This document shows, in pieces, positions 1-11,146 of a DNA stretch of 64,000 nucleotides. This DNA comes from Planctomycetales bacterium 71-10 (GTDB lineage Bacteria > Planctomycetota > Planctomycetia > Isosphaerales > Isosphaeraceae), in NCBI GenBank assembly GCA_001898385.1, contig MKTT01000124.1, positions 18,217-82,216 on the forward strand, read 5' to 3'. Position numbers and translations under genes: made by a program. Under the pieces are notes generated by a model. The model searched no databases and was not told where the DNA came from. It saw only the letters and a program-made list of their open reading frames with translations. Position 1 is the first letter of the stretch. Every line of letters begins with the position of its first letter.

Positions 1-153
1 TCCCCTGCGAAGATCGACATCGGCCTTCGCGCCGGCGGCAACCATCATACACGCGAACGAGGCCGCGGATCGCCAGCTGGATCCGAGCCCCTGCGTGAAC
101 GGGGGTCGTTCGGAAGGGTGAGCGTCCTCCTCGTCCCACGCCGACATGAAATG

Positions 154-181
154 ATTTTAGTAACAGAGACCGCGGAGTCAA
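154..181 (-). promoter_or_regulatory. Leftward sigma70-like promoter near window edge
   Basis: On the minus strand a TTGACT box (176-181) and a TAAAAT box (154-159) are separated by 16 bp, in a short AT-rich patch within otherwise GC-rich DNA. It would fire toward position 1, so its gene lies mostly or wholly outside the window. A minus-strand ATG at 46-48 opens a frame that stays open to the edge (MMVAAGAKADVDL...), but it is too short to call as a gene. Confidence 0.5.
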
Positions 182-216
182 TGCGACTCGGCGGCGGGGC
201 GAAGCGGGCGAAACGA

Positions 217-253
217 CGCCGGCCTCGACCGTCGGGGACGGTCGAGGCCGGCG
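217..253 (-). terminator. GC-rich hairpin terminator after the Kelch gene
   Basis: A perfect 17-bp inverted repeat (217-233 and 237-253) with a 3-nt loop lies 33 bp beyond the stop of the minus-strand DUF4198-Kelch gene. The minus strand continues into a short TCGTTTCG stretch and the plus strand into GGGTTTTCG, so it could stop transcription from either side. The stem is directly visible; terminator function is inferred. Confidence 0.65.
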
Positions 254-285
254 CGGGTTTTCGGGACCGATCCGCGAGCCGTGGC

Positions 286-1938
286 TCAGCGGGCGGCGGT
301 GGTCGTCGGCCGCGGGGCGGCGACGTGGACGGCCTCGATGCTGGGGGTCTGGGCCGCGCCGCGGGCGTTGCCGCCGACGGCGATGATGGAATCGCCCAGG
401 CCCGGCAGCAGGCGATGCGTCAGCCGGGGCAGGGCCCACGAGCCGACGGCCTCCCAGGCGTCGCCCGCGTCGCTCAGGCGGAAGATCCGGCCCGAGGCGC
501 CGCTGTAGTAGATCCGGCCCGCGACTTCGAAGGCCGAGGTGCCGAAGCCTTCGGTCCGGCCGCCCCCCGGCAGGTCCGGGCCCTTCGACCAGGCCCCGGA
601 GGCGGGGTCGAACACGTCGACGCCCCGGTCGACGGTCATGCCGCCGCCGACCAGGCCGCCCAGGACGTAGAGCTTCCCGTCATGGCCGGCGACCGAGAGG
701 GCCCGGCGCTTGAACGGCTGGGGGATCTTCTTCCAGCCCGCATCCGGGTGGTCCAGGTCGAAGGCGGCGACGTGGTCGAGGAACTCGGACTCTTCGGTGG
801 CACCCTTCATGTCCCAGCCGCCGACGGCGTAGACGGTCCGGCCGATGACGACCGCGTCGTGGGTCGAACGGGGCTCGGGGAGGGGGGCCAGGGCGGTCCA
901 GGTCTTGGCCTCGGGGTCGAACCGGGAGAAGTCGGCGACGGAGTGGAGGTCGTGCTCCTCGCCCGGCTGGTTGGCCGCGATCATCCCGCCGAGGCGGTAC
1001 AGGTACTTGCCGTCGGTCACCAGGCCGAGGCCCTGGAGGTCCTTCTCCATCGGCAGCTCTTCCCAGGTCTTGCCGTCTTCCAGGTTGAGCCGGCGGAAGT
1101 GCTTGGAGGTCGTGTTCACGTCGTACGAGTGGGTCTTGCCGACGTGGCCGCCGTAGATGTACAGCCAGTTGCCCAGCACCGCGCCGCCGAAGCTGTTGAC
1201 GGCCGGGTCGGGGATGCTGGCGACCGTCGTGACGTCGATCGGGGCCTTGCCCGACAGGAGCGTCGCGACCGGGACGAAGGTAAGCGTCGCGTAGTAGCGG
1301 GTCTCGCCGAACGCCTTGCCGTCCAGCTCGCCGGGGGTCGCGTCGACGTGGTTCGCCCAGACGGCGGCGCGGCCTTCGGCCAGGCCCTCGACGGCGACGC
1401 GGCCCTGGTCGTCGGCCGTCAACTCGGTCGACTCGCCCTGGGTCGGGTAGACCTTCACCCGGGCCTTGGCGGCCGGCTGGCCGTTGAACAGGACCTCCAG
1501 GACCGGGGTCGAGTCAGCCGTGACCACGCGGACGCGGAGCTTGTCGCCCGTCTCCTTGGCCTTGTCGGCGACGGCCTCGGTCTGGGTGCGGGCGGTGTAG
1601 TAGAGGCGGTACGACTTCTCGCCCTTGGTCATGACGCCCAGGTCGCGCTCGGCGTCCACCGCCACGGGGGGCTTGCCGGCCCAGGAGGCGTTGCGCGAGT
1701 CGTCGGCCAGCTCCGACGGCACGACCTGGCCGTCGACGGTGAGCTTGATGTCCTTGACGTACTTCTGGAACTTGGCGTCGGGCTCGGGGTCTTCGTTGAA
1801 GAAGGCCCGGACGGTGGTCTCGCCGGGCTTCGAGCCGGGCTCGGCCTTCAGCCAGATGAAGTGGGCCCAGGCGGTCTGGGGCAGGGCGGCGGCGACGGCC
1901 AGCGCCCAGAGGAACTTGCGAGGACGGGCGGAGATCAT
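286..1938 (-). CDS. Secreted DUF4198 + Kelch-repeat protein
   Basis: A 550-residue exported protein. The N-terminus is basic then hydrophobic (ISARPRKFLWALAVAAA) and ends near AWA-H, a good signal peptide. The mature protein starts HFIWLKAEP, the typical beginning of DUF4198 domains, a family associated with metal uptake and carboxypeptidase-regulatory-like folds. From about residue 235 onward there are five blades of Kelch type (LYIYGG, LYRLGG, VYAVGG, LYVLGG, IYYSGA), which should form a beta-propeller. It is the last gene of a three-gene minus-strand cassette. An in-frame ATG at 2001 overlaps the previous stop and would add 21 residues; the start at 1938 is preferred because it puts the signal peptide first. 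Ligand and role are unknown. Confidence 0.8.
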   Translation of the reverse strand: MISARPRKFLWALAVAAALPQTAWAHFIWLKAEPGSKPGETTVRAFFNEDPEPDAKFQKYVKDIKLTVDGQVVPSELADDSRNASWAGKPPVAVDAERDLGVMTKGEKSYRLYYTARTQTEAVADKAKETGDKLRVRVVTADSTPVLEVLFNGQPAAKARVKVYPTQGESTELTADDQGRVAVEGLAEGRAAVWANHVDATPGELDGKAFGETRYYATLTFVPVATLLSGKAPIDVTTVASIPDPAVNSFGGAVLGNWLYIYGGHVGKTHSYDVNTTSKHFRRLNLEDGKTWEELPMEKDLQGLGLVTDGKYLYRLGGMIAANQPGEEHDLHSVADFSRFDPEAKTWTALAPLPEPRSTHDAVVIGRTVYAVGGWDMKGATEESEFLDHVAAFDLDHPDAGWKKIPQPFKRRALSVAGHDGKLYVLGGLVGGGMTVDRGVDVFDPASGAWSKGPDLPGGGRTEGFGTSAFEVAGRIYYSGASGRIFRLSDAGDAWEAVGSWALPRLTHRLLPGLGDSIIAVGGNARGAAQTPSIEAVHVAAPRPTTTAAR

Positions 1939-1997
1939 TGTTGAGTCGTGCTCTCGGATTCGTGCGGTGGGGATGATCGATCGGCGACGTCGGGCGG

Positions 1998-2273
1998 TCA
2001 TTCCGGCTCGACGGGGAGGACGAGCTTCTTCTTGCGGGCGGCGACCTTGGCTTCCTTCTGCTTCAAGGCGGCGCGCTCGGCCTGGTCTTCGGCCAGCGCC
2101 TTGCGGGCCTCCTCGGAATCGGCCGCGACGACGGGGCTGACCGGGGGCGGCGAGGAGTCCCCGCAACCGGAGGCGACGAAGGTCAGGGCCGAGGCCGCGA
2201 GGGCAGGGATCGCGAGGGCGTGAAGCCATCGCGACCCGCGCCCGTTGCTGGAGGAGGGTTGGGGACCGCTCAC
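1998..2273 (-). CDS. Small lipoprotein of the DUF1559 cassette
   Basis: A 91-residue protein. A hydrophobic stretch at about residues 18-35 ends in the lipobox FVASGC, so Cys37 is the likely lipidated residue. The mature part is short, with a proline-rich linker and then a charged, probably helical segment (EEARKALAEDQAERAAL) rich in Lys and Glu. The GTG start at 2273 lies inside the last codons of the DUF1559 gene (ATGTGA overlap), which suggests translational coupling; no ATG is available in frame. Small lipoproteins next to DUF1559 genes are common in planctomycetes. Function unknown. Confidence 0.65.
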   Translation of the reverse strand: MSGPQPSSSNGRGSRWLHALAIPALAASALTFVASGCGDSSPPPVSPVVAADSEEARKALAEDQAERAALKQKEAKVAARKKKLVLPVEPE

Positions 2274-3361
2274 ATCGAGTCGGACGAGATGATCTCGCCG
2301 CCTCCGATGGTGGAGAGGGCCTGATAGGTCGCCGGCGAGACCGAGTCCTTGATGGACCGGACGGTGCCGTCGCCGAACAGGAAGTTGGTCGTGCCGGGGT
2401 GGGTCGAGCGGAAGTTCGGCATCCGCTGGGCCGACGTCGGGTAGGCCAGGCCGGGGGCGGGGTCGAAGACGTCCGTCACCGAGTTGGTCCCGCAGTCGTT
2501 GACGGCGTAGGCGTTGCCCACCGAGTCCACGGTCCGGGAGATGATCCCGCCGATGATCCGCGAGGTCACGCCGTTGCGGACCCAGGTCCGCTCGCGGCCG
2601 TAGGCCATGAACATGAGGTTGTCGTAGTAGACCGGGCCGGCCGTGTTGAACGCGGCCAGCGGCGTGCAGACGCGGGTCGTCGTCCCGGCGGCGTAGAACT
2701 TGTTGCGCTGATTGCCGCCGGCCGACTCGCCCAGCAGCATCGTGTTGCTGGTGCCGTCGGTGATCTCGGCCAGCCGCGTGGCCGTGTCGAACCCGAACGG
2801 GCCCATCCGATTCGTCTCGCCGTAGCCCTTGATCGCGTAGCGGCCGGCGCCGCCGTTGAAGGCGTAATCGGTGACGGCGACCTTGTCCAGGTTCCAGGTC
2901 TGACCGGTCGTGTACGACGCCCCGACCTCGCCCGTCGCGCGGTTGGAGGGGCACAGGAACATCGCGGTCTGGGTCGCGAACGCCGTGGTGTTGCCGGGCG
3001 CCGCCCAGCCCTGGTACGTCACCCCGCCGGAGAGGGAGCCCTGGCTGAAGTTGAACGTGTTGTAGATGTTCCCCCCCTCGATGTACGGCAGCAGGAAGGC
3101 GAACCCGGTGTGGTTCATGTAGACGTTCATCATCCCGCCCTGCATGGCGGGGGGCAGGACGCTGTTGGTGCTCTCGTAGTTCATGACCGCCAACCCGATC
3201 TGCTTCAGGTTGTTCGTGCACTGGATCCGGCGGGCCGCCTCGCGCGCGGCCTGCACGGCCGGCAGCAAGAGCGCGATCAGCACGGCGATGATCGCGATCA
3301 CCACCAGCAGCTCGATCAGCGTGAAACCTCGTCGTCGCTCGACCCCGGAACGCATCGTCAT
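2270..3361 (-). CDS. DUF1559 pilin-like secreted protein
   Basis: A 363-residue protein with a type IV pilin-type leader: basic start, then RRGFTLIELLVVIAIIAVLI with the G-F cleavage/methylation site and Glu5, followed by AVQAAREAARR. The C-terminus carries the DUF1559 H-X9-DG signature (HPGTTNFLFGDGTV). Such proteins are greatly expanded in planctomycetes and are thought to be exported and processed by a prepilin peptidase; their function is not established. It is the first gene of the cassette with the lipoprotein and the DUF4198-Kelch protein. The start is ATG 3361, with a TTG directly before it as an alternative. It is preceded by a leader of about 270 nt and a clear promoter. Confidence 0.9.
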   Translation of the reverse strand: MTMRSGVERRRGFTLIELLVVIAIIAVLIALLLPAVQAAREAARRIQCTNNLKQIGLAVMNYESTNSVLPPAMQGGMMNVYMNHTGFAFLLPYIEGGNIYNTFNFSQGSLSGGVTYQGWAAPGNTTAFATQTAMFLCPSNRATGEVGASYTTGQTWNLDKVAVTDYAFNGGAGRYAIKGYGETNRMGPFGFDTATRLAEITDGTSNTMLLGESAGGNQRNKFYAAGTTTRVCTPLAAFNTAGPVYYDNLMFMAYGRERTWVRNGVTSRIIGGIISRTVDSVGNAYAVNDCGTNSVTDVFDPAPGLAYPTSAQRMPNFRSTHPGTTNFLFGDGTVRSIKDSVSPATYQALSTIGGGEIISSDSM

Positions 3362-3614
3362 CAATGTCCTCCGTCGCCTGAAGCCTGGATGCCTATGAGC
3401 ACGAATCCGGAACTCGGACGGGCCGAGGAGGGCGGGAGCCGAATCGCCACCGGGGGGTGGTCCCGCATCCGCCGGTCTCCCGACGAGTGCTCCCCCCGGC
3501 GGCGATGGCCCGCCGAAGCGGGTGATCGGCCCCTGGCGTCCTCAGATCTCTCCCGCCCGGGACCGACGCCTCATCGCGAACCTGACCCCGATCCGGAACC
3601 GCTTTTCTGCAATT

Positions 3615-3658
3615 GAGATTCAGTCGCAACAACCAGAAGTCTAGCGTCACTGAATCTC
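3615..3658. promoter_or_regulatory. Inverted repeat overlapping the DUF1559 promoter (candidate operator)
   Basis: GAGATTCAGT at 3615-3624 and its exact reverse complement ACTGAATCTC at 3649-3658 are separated by 24 bp, giving half-site centres 34 bp apart, about three helical turns. One half-site falls in the promoter spacer and the other just after the expected start point, a geometry suited to repression. No regulator gene is adjacent. Confidence 0.45.
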
Positions 3659-3666
3659 GATGTCAA
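3638..3666 (-). promoter_or_regulatory. Sigma70-like promoter of the DUF1559 cassette
   Basis: On the minus strand a consensus -35 TTGACA (3661-3666) is followed after exactly 17 bp by TAGACT (3638-3643). Transcription would begin near 3631 and leave an untranslated leader of about 270 nt before the DUF1559 start. The region 3600-3760 is visibly less GC-rich than its surroundings. Apart from this promoter and the nearby inverted repeats, 3362-3996 holds no convincing gene. Confidence 0.75.
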
Positions 3667-3890
3667 AACAATTCTCGCCGCAAGCCGCAATTCACCCATT
3701 CCGGTGGACTTCATTCATCGCAAGTCATTGATTCACGGAATCTTGCGAATGGCTCTCCGAGGCGGCGAGGCGACTCGCGCGCGGAGATGGAACGGGATGG
3801 GTGGGACCCGGGAGAGGGAGACGTGAATCCGGGCGCGGATTGGATCTCAATACGAGGCGGGTCGTTCGGTGCAGGGCGTCGAGGCGCAGG

Positions 3891-3940
3891 GCCGTGGGCC
3901 CTCGGACGGCGACGTCTTACGCCGTCCGAGGGCCCACGGC
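3891..3940 (-). terminator. 20-bp perfect hairpin downstream of dapF
   Basis: Arms 3891-3910 and 3921-3940 are exact reverse complements over 20 bp with a 10-nt loop. The element begins about 55 bp after the dapF stop on the minus strand and upstream of the DUF1559 promoter region, so it probably ends the dapF transcript. No U-run follows, so it is either a factor-dependent or RNA-stabilising end, or a cruciform site. Confidence 0.6.
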
Positions 3941-3996
3941 CGAATATGAAGCGGCGAGTCGGGGCATACCCCGCTCGATTCGACGGCGACGGGCCG

Positions 3997-4836
3997 TCAG
4001 CCCTCGGGCCAGACGCCCGAGAAGACTTCGGTGGCGGGGCCCGTCATGAAGACGGGGGCTTCGCGATCGGCCCATTCCAGTTCGAGGTCGCCGCCGGGGA
4101 GATGGGCGAGGACGCGGGGGCCGGTGCGGCCGGTGAGGACGCCCGCGACCGCGACGGAGCACGCGCCGGTGCCGCAGGCGAGGGTCACGCCCGAGCCTCG
4201 CTCCCAGGTCCGCATCCGGACCTCCGTCGGCGAGATCACCTGGGCGGCGTGGAAGTTCACGCGTCGGGGGAACGTCGGGTGGCGCTCGATCAACGGCCCG
4301 AGGGCTTCCAGCGGGAAGGTCTCGACGTCGTCCACGAACAGGACCGCGTGGGGGTTCCCCATCGAGACGGCCGTCAGCCTCAATTCCTTGCCGCCGATCT
4401 CGATCGGGGCGTCGACGACGGGGTCGCCGGGGAGGGTGGTCGGGATGCGCTCGGCGTCCAGGATCGGCGTCCCCATGTCGACGCGGACCAGCCTGGCCGC
4501 GCCCCCCTCGACGGTCAGGTCGAGCGTCAGGACGCCGCGGCCCGTCTCGACGGTCACGCGGGGCTTGCGGGCGATGTCGTGGTCGTGGATGTATTTCGCC
4601 ACGCAGCGCACGCCGTTGCCGCACATCTCCCCCTCCGATCCGTCGGAGTTGAACATGCGCATCCGCGCGTCGGCCTTGTCGCTGGGGAGGATGAGGATGA
4701 GCCCGTCGGAACCGATTCCGAAATGGCGGTCGCTGACCGCCCGGGCGAGCGCGCCGGGGTCGGCCGGGGCGGGCTGGGTGAACGCCTCGACGTAGACGTA
4801 GTCGTTGCCGAGGCCGTGCATCTTCGTGAATTTCAT
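3997..4836 (-). CDS. dapF: Diaminopimelate epimerase
   Basis: A 279-residue cytoplasmic enzyme that converts LL- to meso-diaminopimelate for lysine and peptidoglycan synthesis. It starts MKFTKMHGLGND, the conserved DapF N-terminus. Both active-site cysteines are present in their motifs: Cys72 in EMCGNGVRC and Cys221 in ACGTGAC. Length is normal for the family. A longer upstream reading (MIPAPPRATDPAP...) exists but is not conserved in character, so the start is placed at 4836. The gene is divergent from the S2P-type protease gene. Presence of meso-DAP synthesis fits a planctomycete with peptidoglycan. Confidence 0.97.
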   Translation of the reverse strand: MKFTKMHGLGNDYVYVEAFTQPAPADPGALARAVSDRHFGIGSDGLILILPSDKADARMRMFNSDGSEGEMCGNGVRCVAKYIHDHDIARKPRVTVETGRGVLTLDLTVEGGAARLVRVDMGTPILDAERIPTTLPGDPVVDAPIEIGGKELRLTAVSMGNPHAVLFVDDVETFPLEALGPLIERHPTFPRRVNFHAAQVISPTEVRMRTWERGSGVTLACGTGACSVAVAGVLTGRTGPRVLAHLPGGDLELEWADREAPVFMTGPATEVFSGVWPEG

Positions 4837-4911
4837 GGGGGCGGGGTCGGTCGCTCGGGGAGGGGCCGGTATCATCGGCGCGCCCGTTGGCCTGGGAGGC
4901 GGGCGCGACGA

Positions 4912-4921
4912 TACTATTGTA
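4912..4921. promoter_or_regulatory. Possible divergent -10 boxes between dapF and the protease gene
   Basis: The intergenic sequence TACTATTGTA offers a minus-strand -10 (TACAAT, 4916-4921) for dapF and a plus-strand -10 (TACTAT, 4912-4917) for the protease gene. No convincing -35 is seen at the right spacing for either, so this is tentative. Confidence 0.3.
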
Positions 4922-4969
4922 GGCCCGACGCACCCACCGCATCCAGCGCCGCCCGACTGAGAGGCTTCG

Positions 4970-5761
4970 ATGTTCAGCGACGTCGCCGAAACCCCCTATG
5001 ACCTCCGCTTCCGCCTGCTGGGGGTCCCGGTCCGGGTCCATCCCTGGTTCTGGGTCATCAGCGCCCTGCTCGGATCGAGCGGGTCGAGGAGCGGGCTCGG
5101 GCTGGTCCTGATGTGGGTCGGCTGCGTGTTCGTGTCGATCCTGGTCCACGAGTTCGGCCACGCCCTGATGGGGAGGCGGTTCGGCTCCGACCCCTCCATC
5201 CTCCTCTACAGTTTCGGCGGCCTCTGCTACACGGGCGGCGAGCGCACGCCCCGGCAGCGCCTGGCGGTCCTGCTAGCGGGGCCCGGGGCGGGGATCCTGC
5301 TCTACTTCGCGACGCTGGGGGTCTACAGCCTGGCCTACGGCGTCACGCCCCGCGAACACCTGGCGCTCGGCCTGCCTTTCCTCGGGGTGGAGGGGGACCG
5401 CTTCGCGGCGTTCGAGGGGATCGCCAGGATGGGCGATCCTCGGGCGCAAATCCTGTACTTCATGATGGTCCAGGTCAACCTCTACTGGTCGCTGATCAAC
5501 CTCCTGCCGATCTGGCCCCTCGACGGCGGGCAGATCGCCCAGGTGCTCCTATCCCAGGTCAATCGCCGCGACGGCGCGCGCTGGGCGCACGGGATCTCCT
5601 TCGTCACCGCCGGCCTCCTGGCGCTGTTCCTCGGGATCCGCAGCCACAACATGTTCATGACGATCTTCATGGGTTACTTCGCATTCATCAATTATCAGGC
5701 CCTCCAGGCCCTCCACGACGCCTCCCGCCGCGGCGAGCGGGACGATTGGTGGCGCAGCTGA
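4970..5761 (+). CDS. M50-family (site-2 protease-like) membrane metalloprotease
   Basis: A 263-residue integral membrane protein. The zinc site HEFGH lies at residues 60-64 in a hydrophobic segment, and the third ligand motif NLLPIWPLDGG is at about 177-187. These are the two signatures of M50 proteases, which cleave substrates within the membrane. There are no CBS or PDZ domains, so it belongs to the small core-only class (SpoIVFB/rhomboid-like size). It is divergent from dapF and followed by lon; the pairing of two proteases may be chance. Substrate unknown. Confidence 0.88.
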   Translation: MFSDVAETPYDLRFRLLGVPVRVHPWFWVISALLGSSGSRSGLGLVLMWVGCVFVSILVHEFGHALMGRRFGSDPSILLYSFGGLCYTGGERTPRQRLAVLLAGPGAGILLYFATLGVYSLAYGVTPREHLALGLPFLGVEGDRFAAFEGIARMGDPRAQILYFMMVQVNLYWSLINLLPIWPLDGGQIAQVLLSQVNRRDGARWAHGISFVTAGLLALFLGIRSHNMFMTIFMGYFAFINYQALQALHDASRRGERDDWWRS

Positions 5762-5932
5762 ACGGTCGCGACGTCGTCGCCAGCGCCCCCTTCGACGAGA
5801 TCGATGGACGGCCGACGAGCAAGCCCTTCCCTTTCCGCCGGGGATGGACCACAATTCACCAGTTGGCCGGCGCCGTCCCCATCGGGGCGCGACCGGCCGG
5901 CGTCCTTCGAGAGCGAGAGCGAACGGGGCTTC

Positions 5933-8430
<2,498 letters not shown>

Positions 8431-8434
<4 letters not shown>

Positions 8435-9933
8435 GCCCGGAAGCCGCCGCCCTCGCCCCCGCACTCGTCTCGCTCCGCGGCCTCTCGAAGTCGTACGCCG
8501 GCGTCCGCGCGCTGAAGGGCGTCGACCTGGACCTGCGCCGGGGCGAGATCCACGCCCTCTGCGGCGAGAACGGCGCGGGCAAGAGCACGCTGATCCAGAT
8601 GCTCGGCGGGGCCGCCCGTCCCGACTCCGGGACGATCGAGGTCCACGGCCAGGCCGTCCGGTTTGCGAGCCCTGCCGCGGCCCTCGCGCGCGGGATCGCC
8701 GTCATCCATCAGGAACTCGCGCTCGTCGACGAGTTGACCGTCGCCGAGAACCTCGCGCTGGGCGACGAGCCCCGCTTCGGCCCCTGGATCCGCCGCCGCG
8801 CGATGGTCCAGTCGGCCCGGAGGAAGCTGGACGAGCTGGGCTTCGCCATCGCCCCCCGCGCCCGCCTGGGCTCGCTCCCGATCGGGGCGAGGCAGCAGGT
8901 GGAGATCGCCCGGGCCCTGCGGCGGGACGTGCAGGTCCTCGTGCTCGACGAGCCGACGGCCGCCCTCTCGCGGGCCGAGGCCGAGCGGCTGTTCGAAGTC
9001 CTCCGCGACCTGCGCACGCGAGGGATCGCCGTCCTGTACGTGTCGCACCACCTGGACGAGGTCTTCGCCCTGGCCGACCGGATCACGGTCCTGCGCGACG
9101 GCTCCAAGGTCGGGTCGTGGCCGGCGTCGGAGACGACCCTCTCCGAAGTGGTGGCCCACATGGTCGGCGAGGCGGTCGACGTCCGCGACCGCCCCGCGCG
9201 ACGGGCGACCGGCGACGCCCGGCTGAAGGTCTCGGGGCTCTCCGGCGGCTCGCTGCGCGGGCTCGACCTGGAGGTCGCCCCCGGCGAGGTCGTGGGCCTG
9301 ACCGGCCTGGCCGGCGCGGGGCACGAGGAGTTGTCCTCGATCCTCTTCGGTGCCATGCGGCCGACCGCCGGAGAGGTCGTCTGGGACGGCGAGCCGTTCC
9401 GCCCGAAGCATCCCGCCGAGGCCGCCCGCCGCGGCGTGGCGATGGTCCCGGCCGACCGTCGGGGGCTGGGGCTGATCCCGTCGCAGGGGGTGCTCGAAAA
9501 CCTGACCCTCGCCAGCTACGCCGACCTCGCGCGCCGCGGCTGGCTCCGCCGCCGCGCCCAGAAGGCGATGGCCCGCGAGTGGTGCGCGCGGTTCGAGGTG
9601 GCCTCGTCGGGGCTGTCGCAGAAGGTGCTCACGCTCTCCGGCGGCAACCAGCAGAAGGTCCTGCTGGCGCGCTGGGCGGCGAGGAACCCGGAGCTGTTCA
9701 TCCTGAACGAGCCCACCCGGGGCATCGACGTGAAGACGCGCGAGGCGATCCACCGCTGGATCGACGGCCTGGCCGAGGCCGGCCGCTGCGTGCTCCTCAT
9801 CACGTCCGACGCCCAGGAGATGGCCCGGCTCGCCGACCGCTGCGTCGTCCTGCGGGGGGGGAAGGTCGCGAGGGTGCTGGAGCCCCCCGCGATCACCGAG
9901 CACGCCGTCGTCGCCGCCGTGGTAGAGGGCTGA
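8431..9933 (+). CDS. Sugar ABC transporter ATP-binding protein (RbsA/MglA type)
   Basis: A 500-residue protein with two fused nucleotide-binding domains, as in ribose/galactose importers. The first has Walker A GENGAGKST, Q-loop (HQE), signature-like LPIGARQQVE and Walker B VLVLDEPT. The second has the degenerate Walker A typical of the family (GLAGAGHEE), a full LSGGNQQKV signature, and ILNEPTRGID. The start overlaps the lon stop by 4 bp, so it may be co-transcribed with and translationally coupled to lon, an unusual neighbour. The matching permease follows after a 248-bp gap filled by a composite repeat. The only candidate binding protein in view lies some 33 kb away (43102-44085). Confidence 0.93.
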
Positions 9934-9964
9934 GAATCGAGTACCGGGAGATCGACGTACAACG

Positions 9965-10147
9965 CCCTTCCCCCCTGGCGGGGGAAGGTGGCCCGAAGGG
10001 CCGGATGAGGGGGACGACGAGCGAGACGGTCGTCGGGTCGCTGGGACGGCCCCATCGGGCGGGCCGTCGAATCCCAAGGGAGCCGGCGATCGTCCTCCCC
10101 CTCATCCGACCCCTGCGGGGTCTGCCTTCCCCCGCGAGGGGGGAAGG
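9965..10147. repeat. Composite inverted repeat, copy A
   Basis: The left arm (9965-10013) contains hairpin CTTCCCCCCTGGCGGGGGAAG followed by the smaller hairpin GGCCCGAAGGGCC and GGATGAGGGGG. The right arm (10096-10147) is an inverted version of the same unit. Between them is an 82-bp spacer that resembles the spacer at 42435-42614. It separates the ABC ATPase from its permease gene and could fold as a large stem-loop in the transcript. Confidence 0.8.
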
Positions 10148-10181
10148 CGAAGAATCGCACGAGAGAGTCGGGGAACCCGCC

Positions 10182-11129
10182 ATGCCTCGCCCGCTTCGAA
10201 CCGTCGTCGGCCGACTCCCCCAGATCCTCCTGATCGTCGGCGCGCTGGCGCTGATGCTCCGGACGGAGCGCTTCTTCACGCCCGGGACGCTCTCCAGCAT
10301 CCTGACCCAGGCGAGCATCGTCGGCGTGCTGGCGATCGGCCAGGCGTTCGTGCTGATCGGCGGCGGCTTCGACCTCTCGCAAGGGGCGATGCTCGCGCTG
10401 GTGGCCGCGACTGTCGGCCGGCTGTCGCAGGAGGGCTGGAACCCGGCGCTCTGCCTCGCCGCGGCGCTGACGGCGGGCCTGCTGCTGGGCTCGATCAACG
10501 GGTTTTTCGTCTCGGTCGTGCGGACGAATCCGTTCGTCACGACGCTGAGCACGCTGCTGATCTTCCGCGGCGCCGCGTTCATCATGCTCGAAGGCCGGCC
10601 GATCCCGGGTGTGAAGGTCTTCCAGGCGGTCGACTCGGGGTTCAAGCTGGGCGACGCCTTCGTCTCCTATCGCGGGGTGGTCTTCGCCGTCGCGGCCTTG
10701 CTGACGTGGATCGTCCTGAGGCGCACCGTGTTCGGCCAGCACGTCTACGCGCTGGGGGGGAACGCCGAGGCCGCCCGGCTGGCCGGCGTGCGGACGGTCC
10801 GGCTGCGGACGTGGACCTTCGCCCTCAGCGGCCTGGCGTCGGGCCTGGCGGCGATCCTCCTCCTGGGCTGGCTCCGCGTGGCCAAGTCCGACACGGCGAC
10901 GGGCTACGAGTTGGACTCGATCGCCGCTTGCGTCGTCGGCGGCGTGTCGCTCCAGGGGGGCCGGGGGAGCGTGCTGGGGGCCGCGGCCGGCTGCCTGCTG
11001 CTCCAGGCGCTGCGGACCCAGATCACGATGAGCGGCTTCCCGGAGGAATACCGCACGTTCGTCACCGGACTGGTCATCCTCACCTTCGCCGCCGCCGACG
11101 CCCTCGCCCGCCGCGGCGAGCGGGCCTGA
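10182..11129 (+). CDS. Sugar ABC transporter permease (RbsC type)
   Basis: A 315-residue inner-membrane protein of the branched-chain/ribose permease superfamily (BPD_transp_2). It has about eight to ten hydrophobic segments, the family stretch GQAFVLIGGGFDLSQGAMLAL, the loop GNAEAARLAGV corresponding to the coupling helix, and GGVSLQGGRGSVLGA. It pairs with the upstream RbsA-type ATPase. The start ATG at 10182 begins MPRPLRTVVG just before the first membrane segment; the frame is open far upstream, but that part is an antisense-like shadow of the ATPase gene and the repeat. Confidence 0.92.
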   Translation: MPRPLRTVVGRLPQILLIVGALALMLRTERFFTPGTLSSILTQASIVGVLAIGQAFVLIGGGFDLSQGAMLALVAATVGRLSQEGWNPALCLAAALTAGLLLGSINGFFVSVVRTNPFVTTLSTLLIFRGAAFIMLEGRPIPGVKVFQAVDSGFKLGDAFVSYRGVVFAVAALLTWIVLRRTVFGQHVYALGGNAEAARLAGVRTVRLRTWTFALSGLASGLAAILLLGWLRVAKSDTATGYELDSIAACVVGGVSLQGGRGSVLGAAAGCLLLQALRTQITMSGFPEEYRTFVTGLVILTFAAADALARRGERA

Positions 11130-11146
11130 ATCGAGGGAGTACGCCC

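Noticed and set aside
118..1944. 608-codon open frame on the plus strand
   Set aside because: It is antisense to the DUF4198-Kelch gene; the translation is Arg/Gly/Val/Asp-rich with no domain and arises from high GC at third positions.
9117..10181. N-terminal extension of the permease frame
   Set aside because: Before ATG 10182 the frame overlaps the ABC ATPase gene in another phase and the composite repeat, and reads as Arg/Gly/Pro-rich noise.
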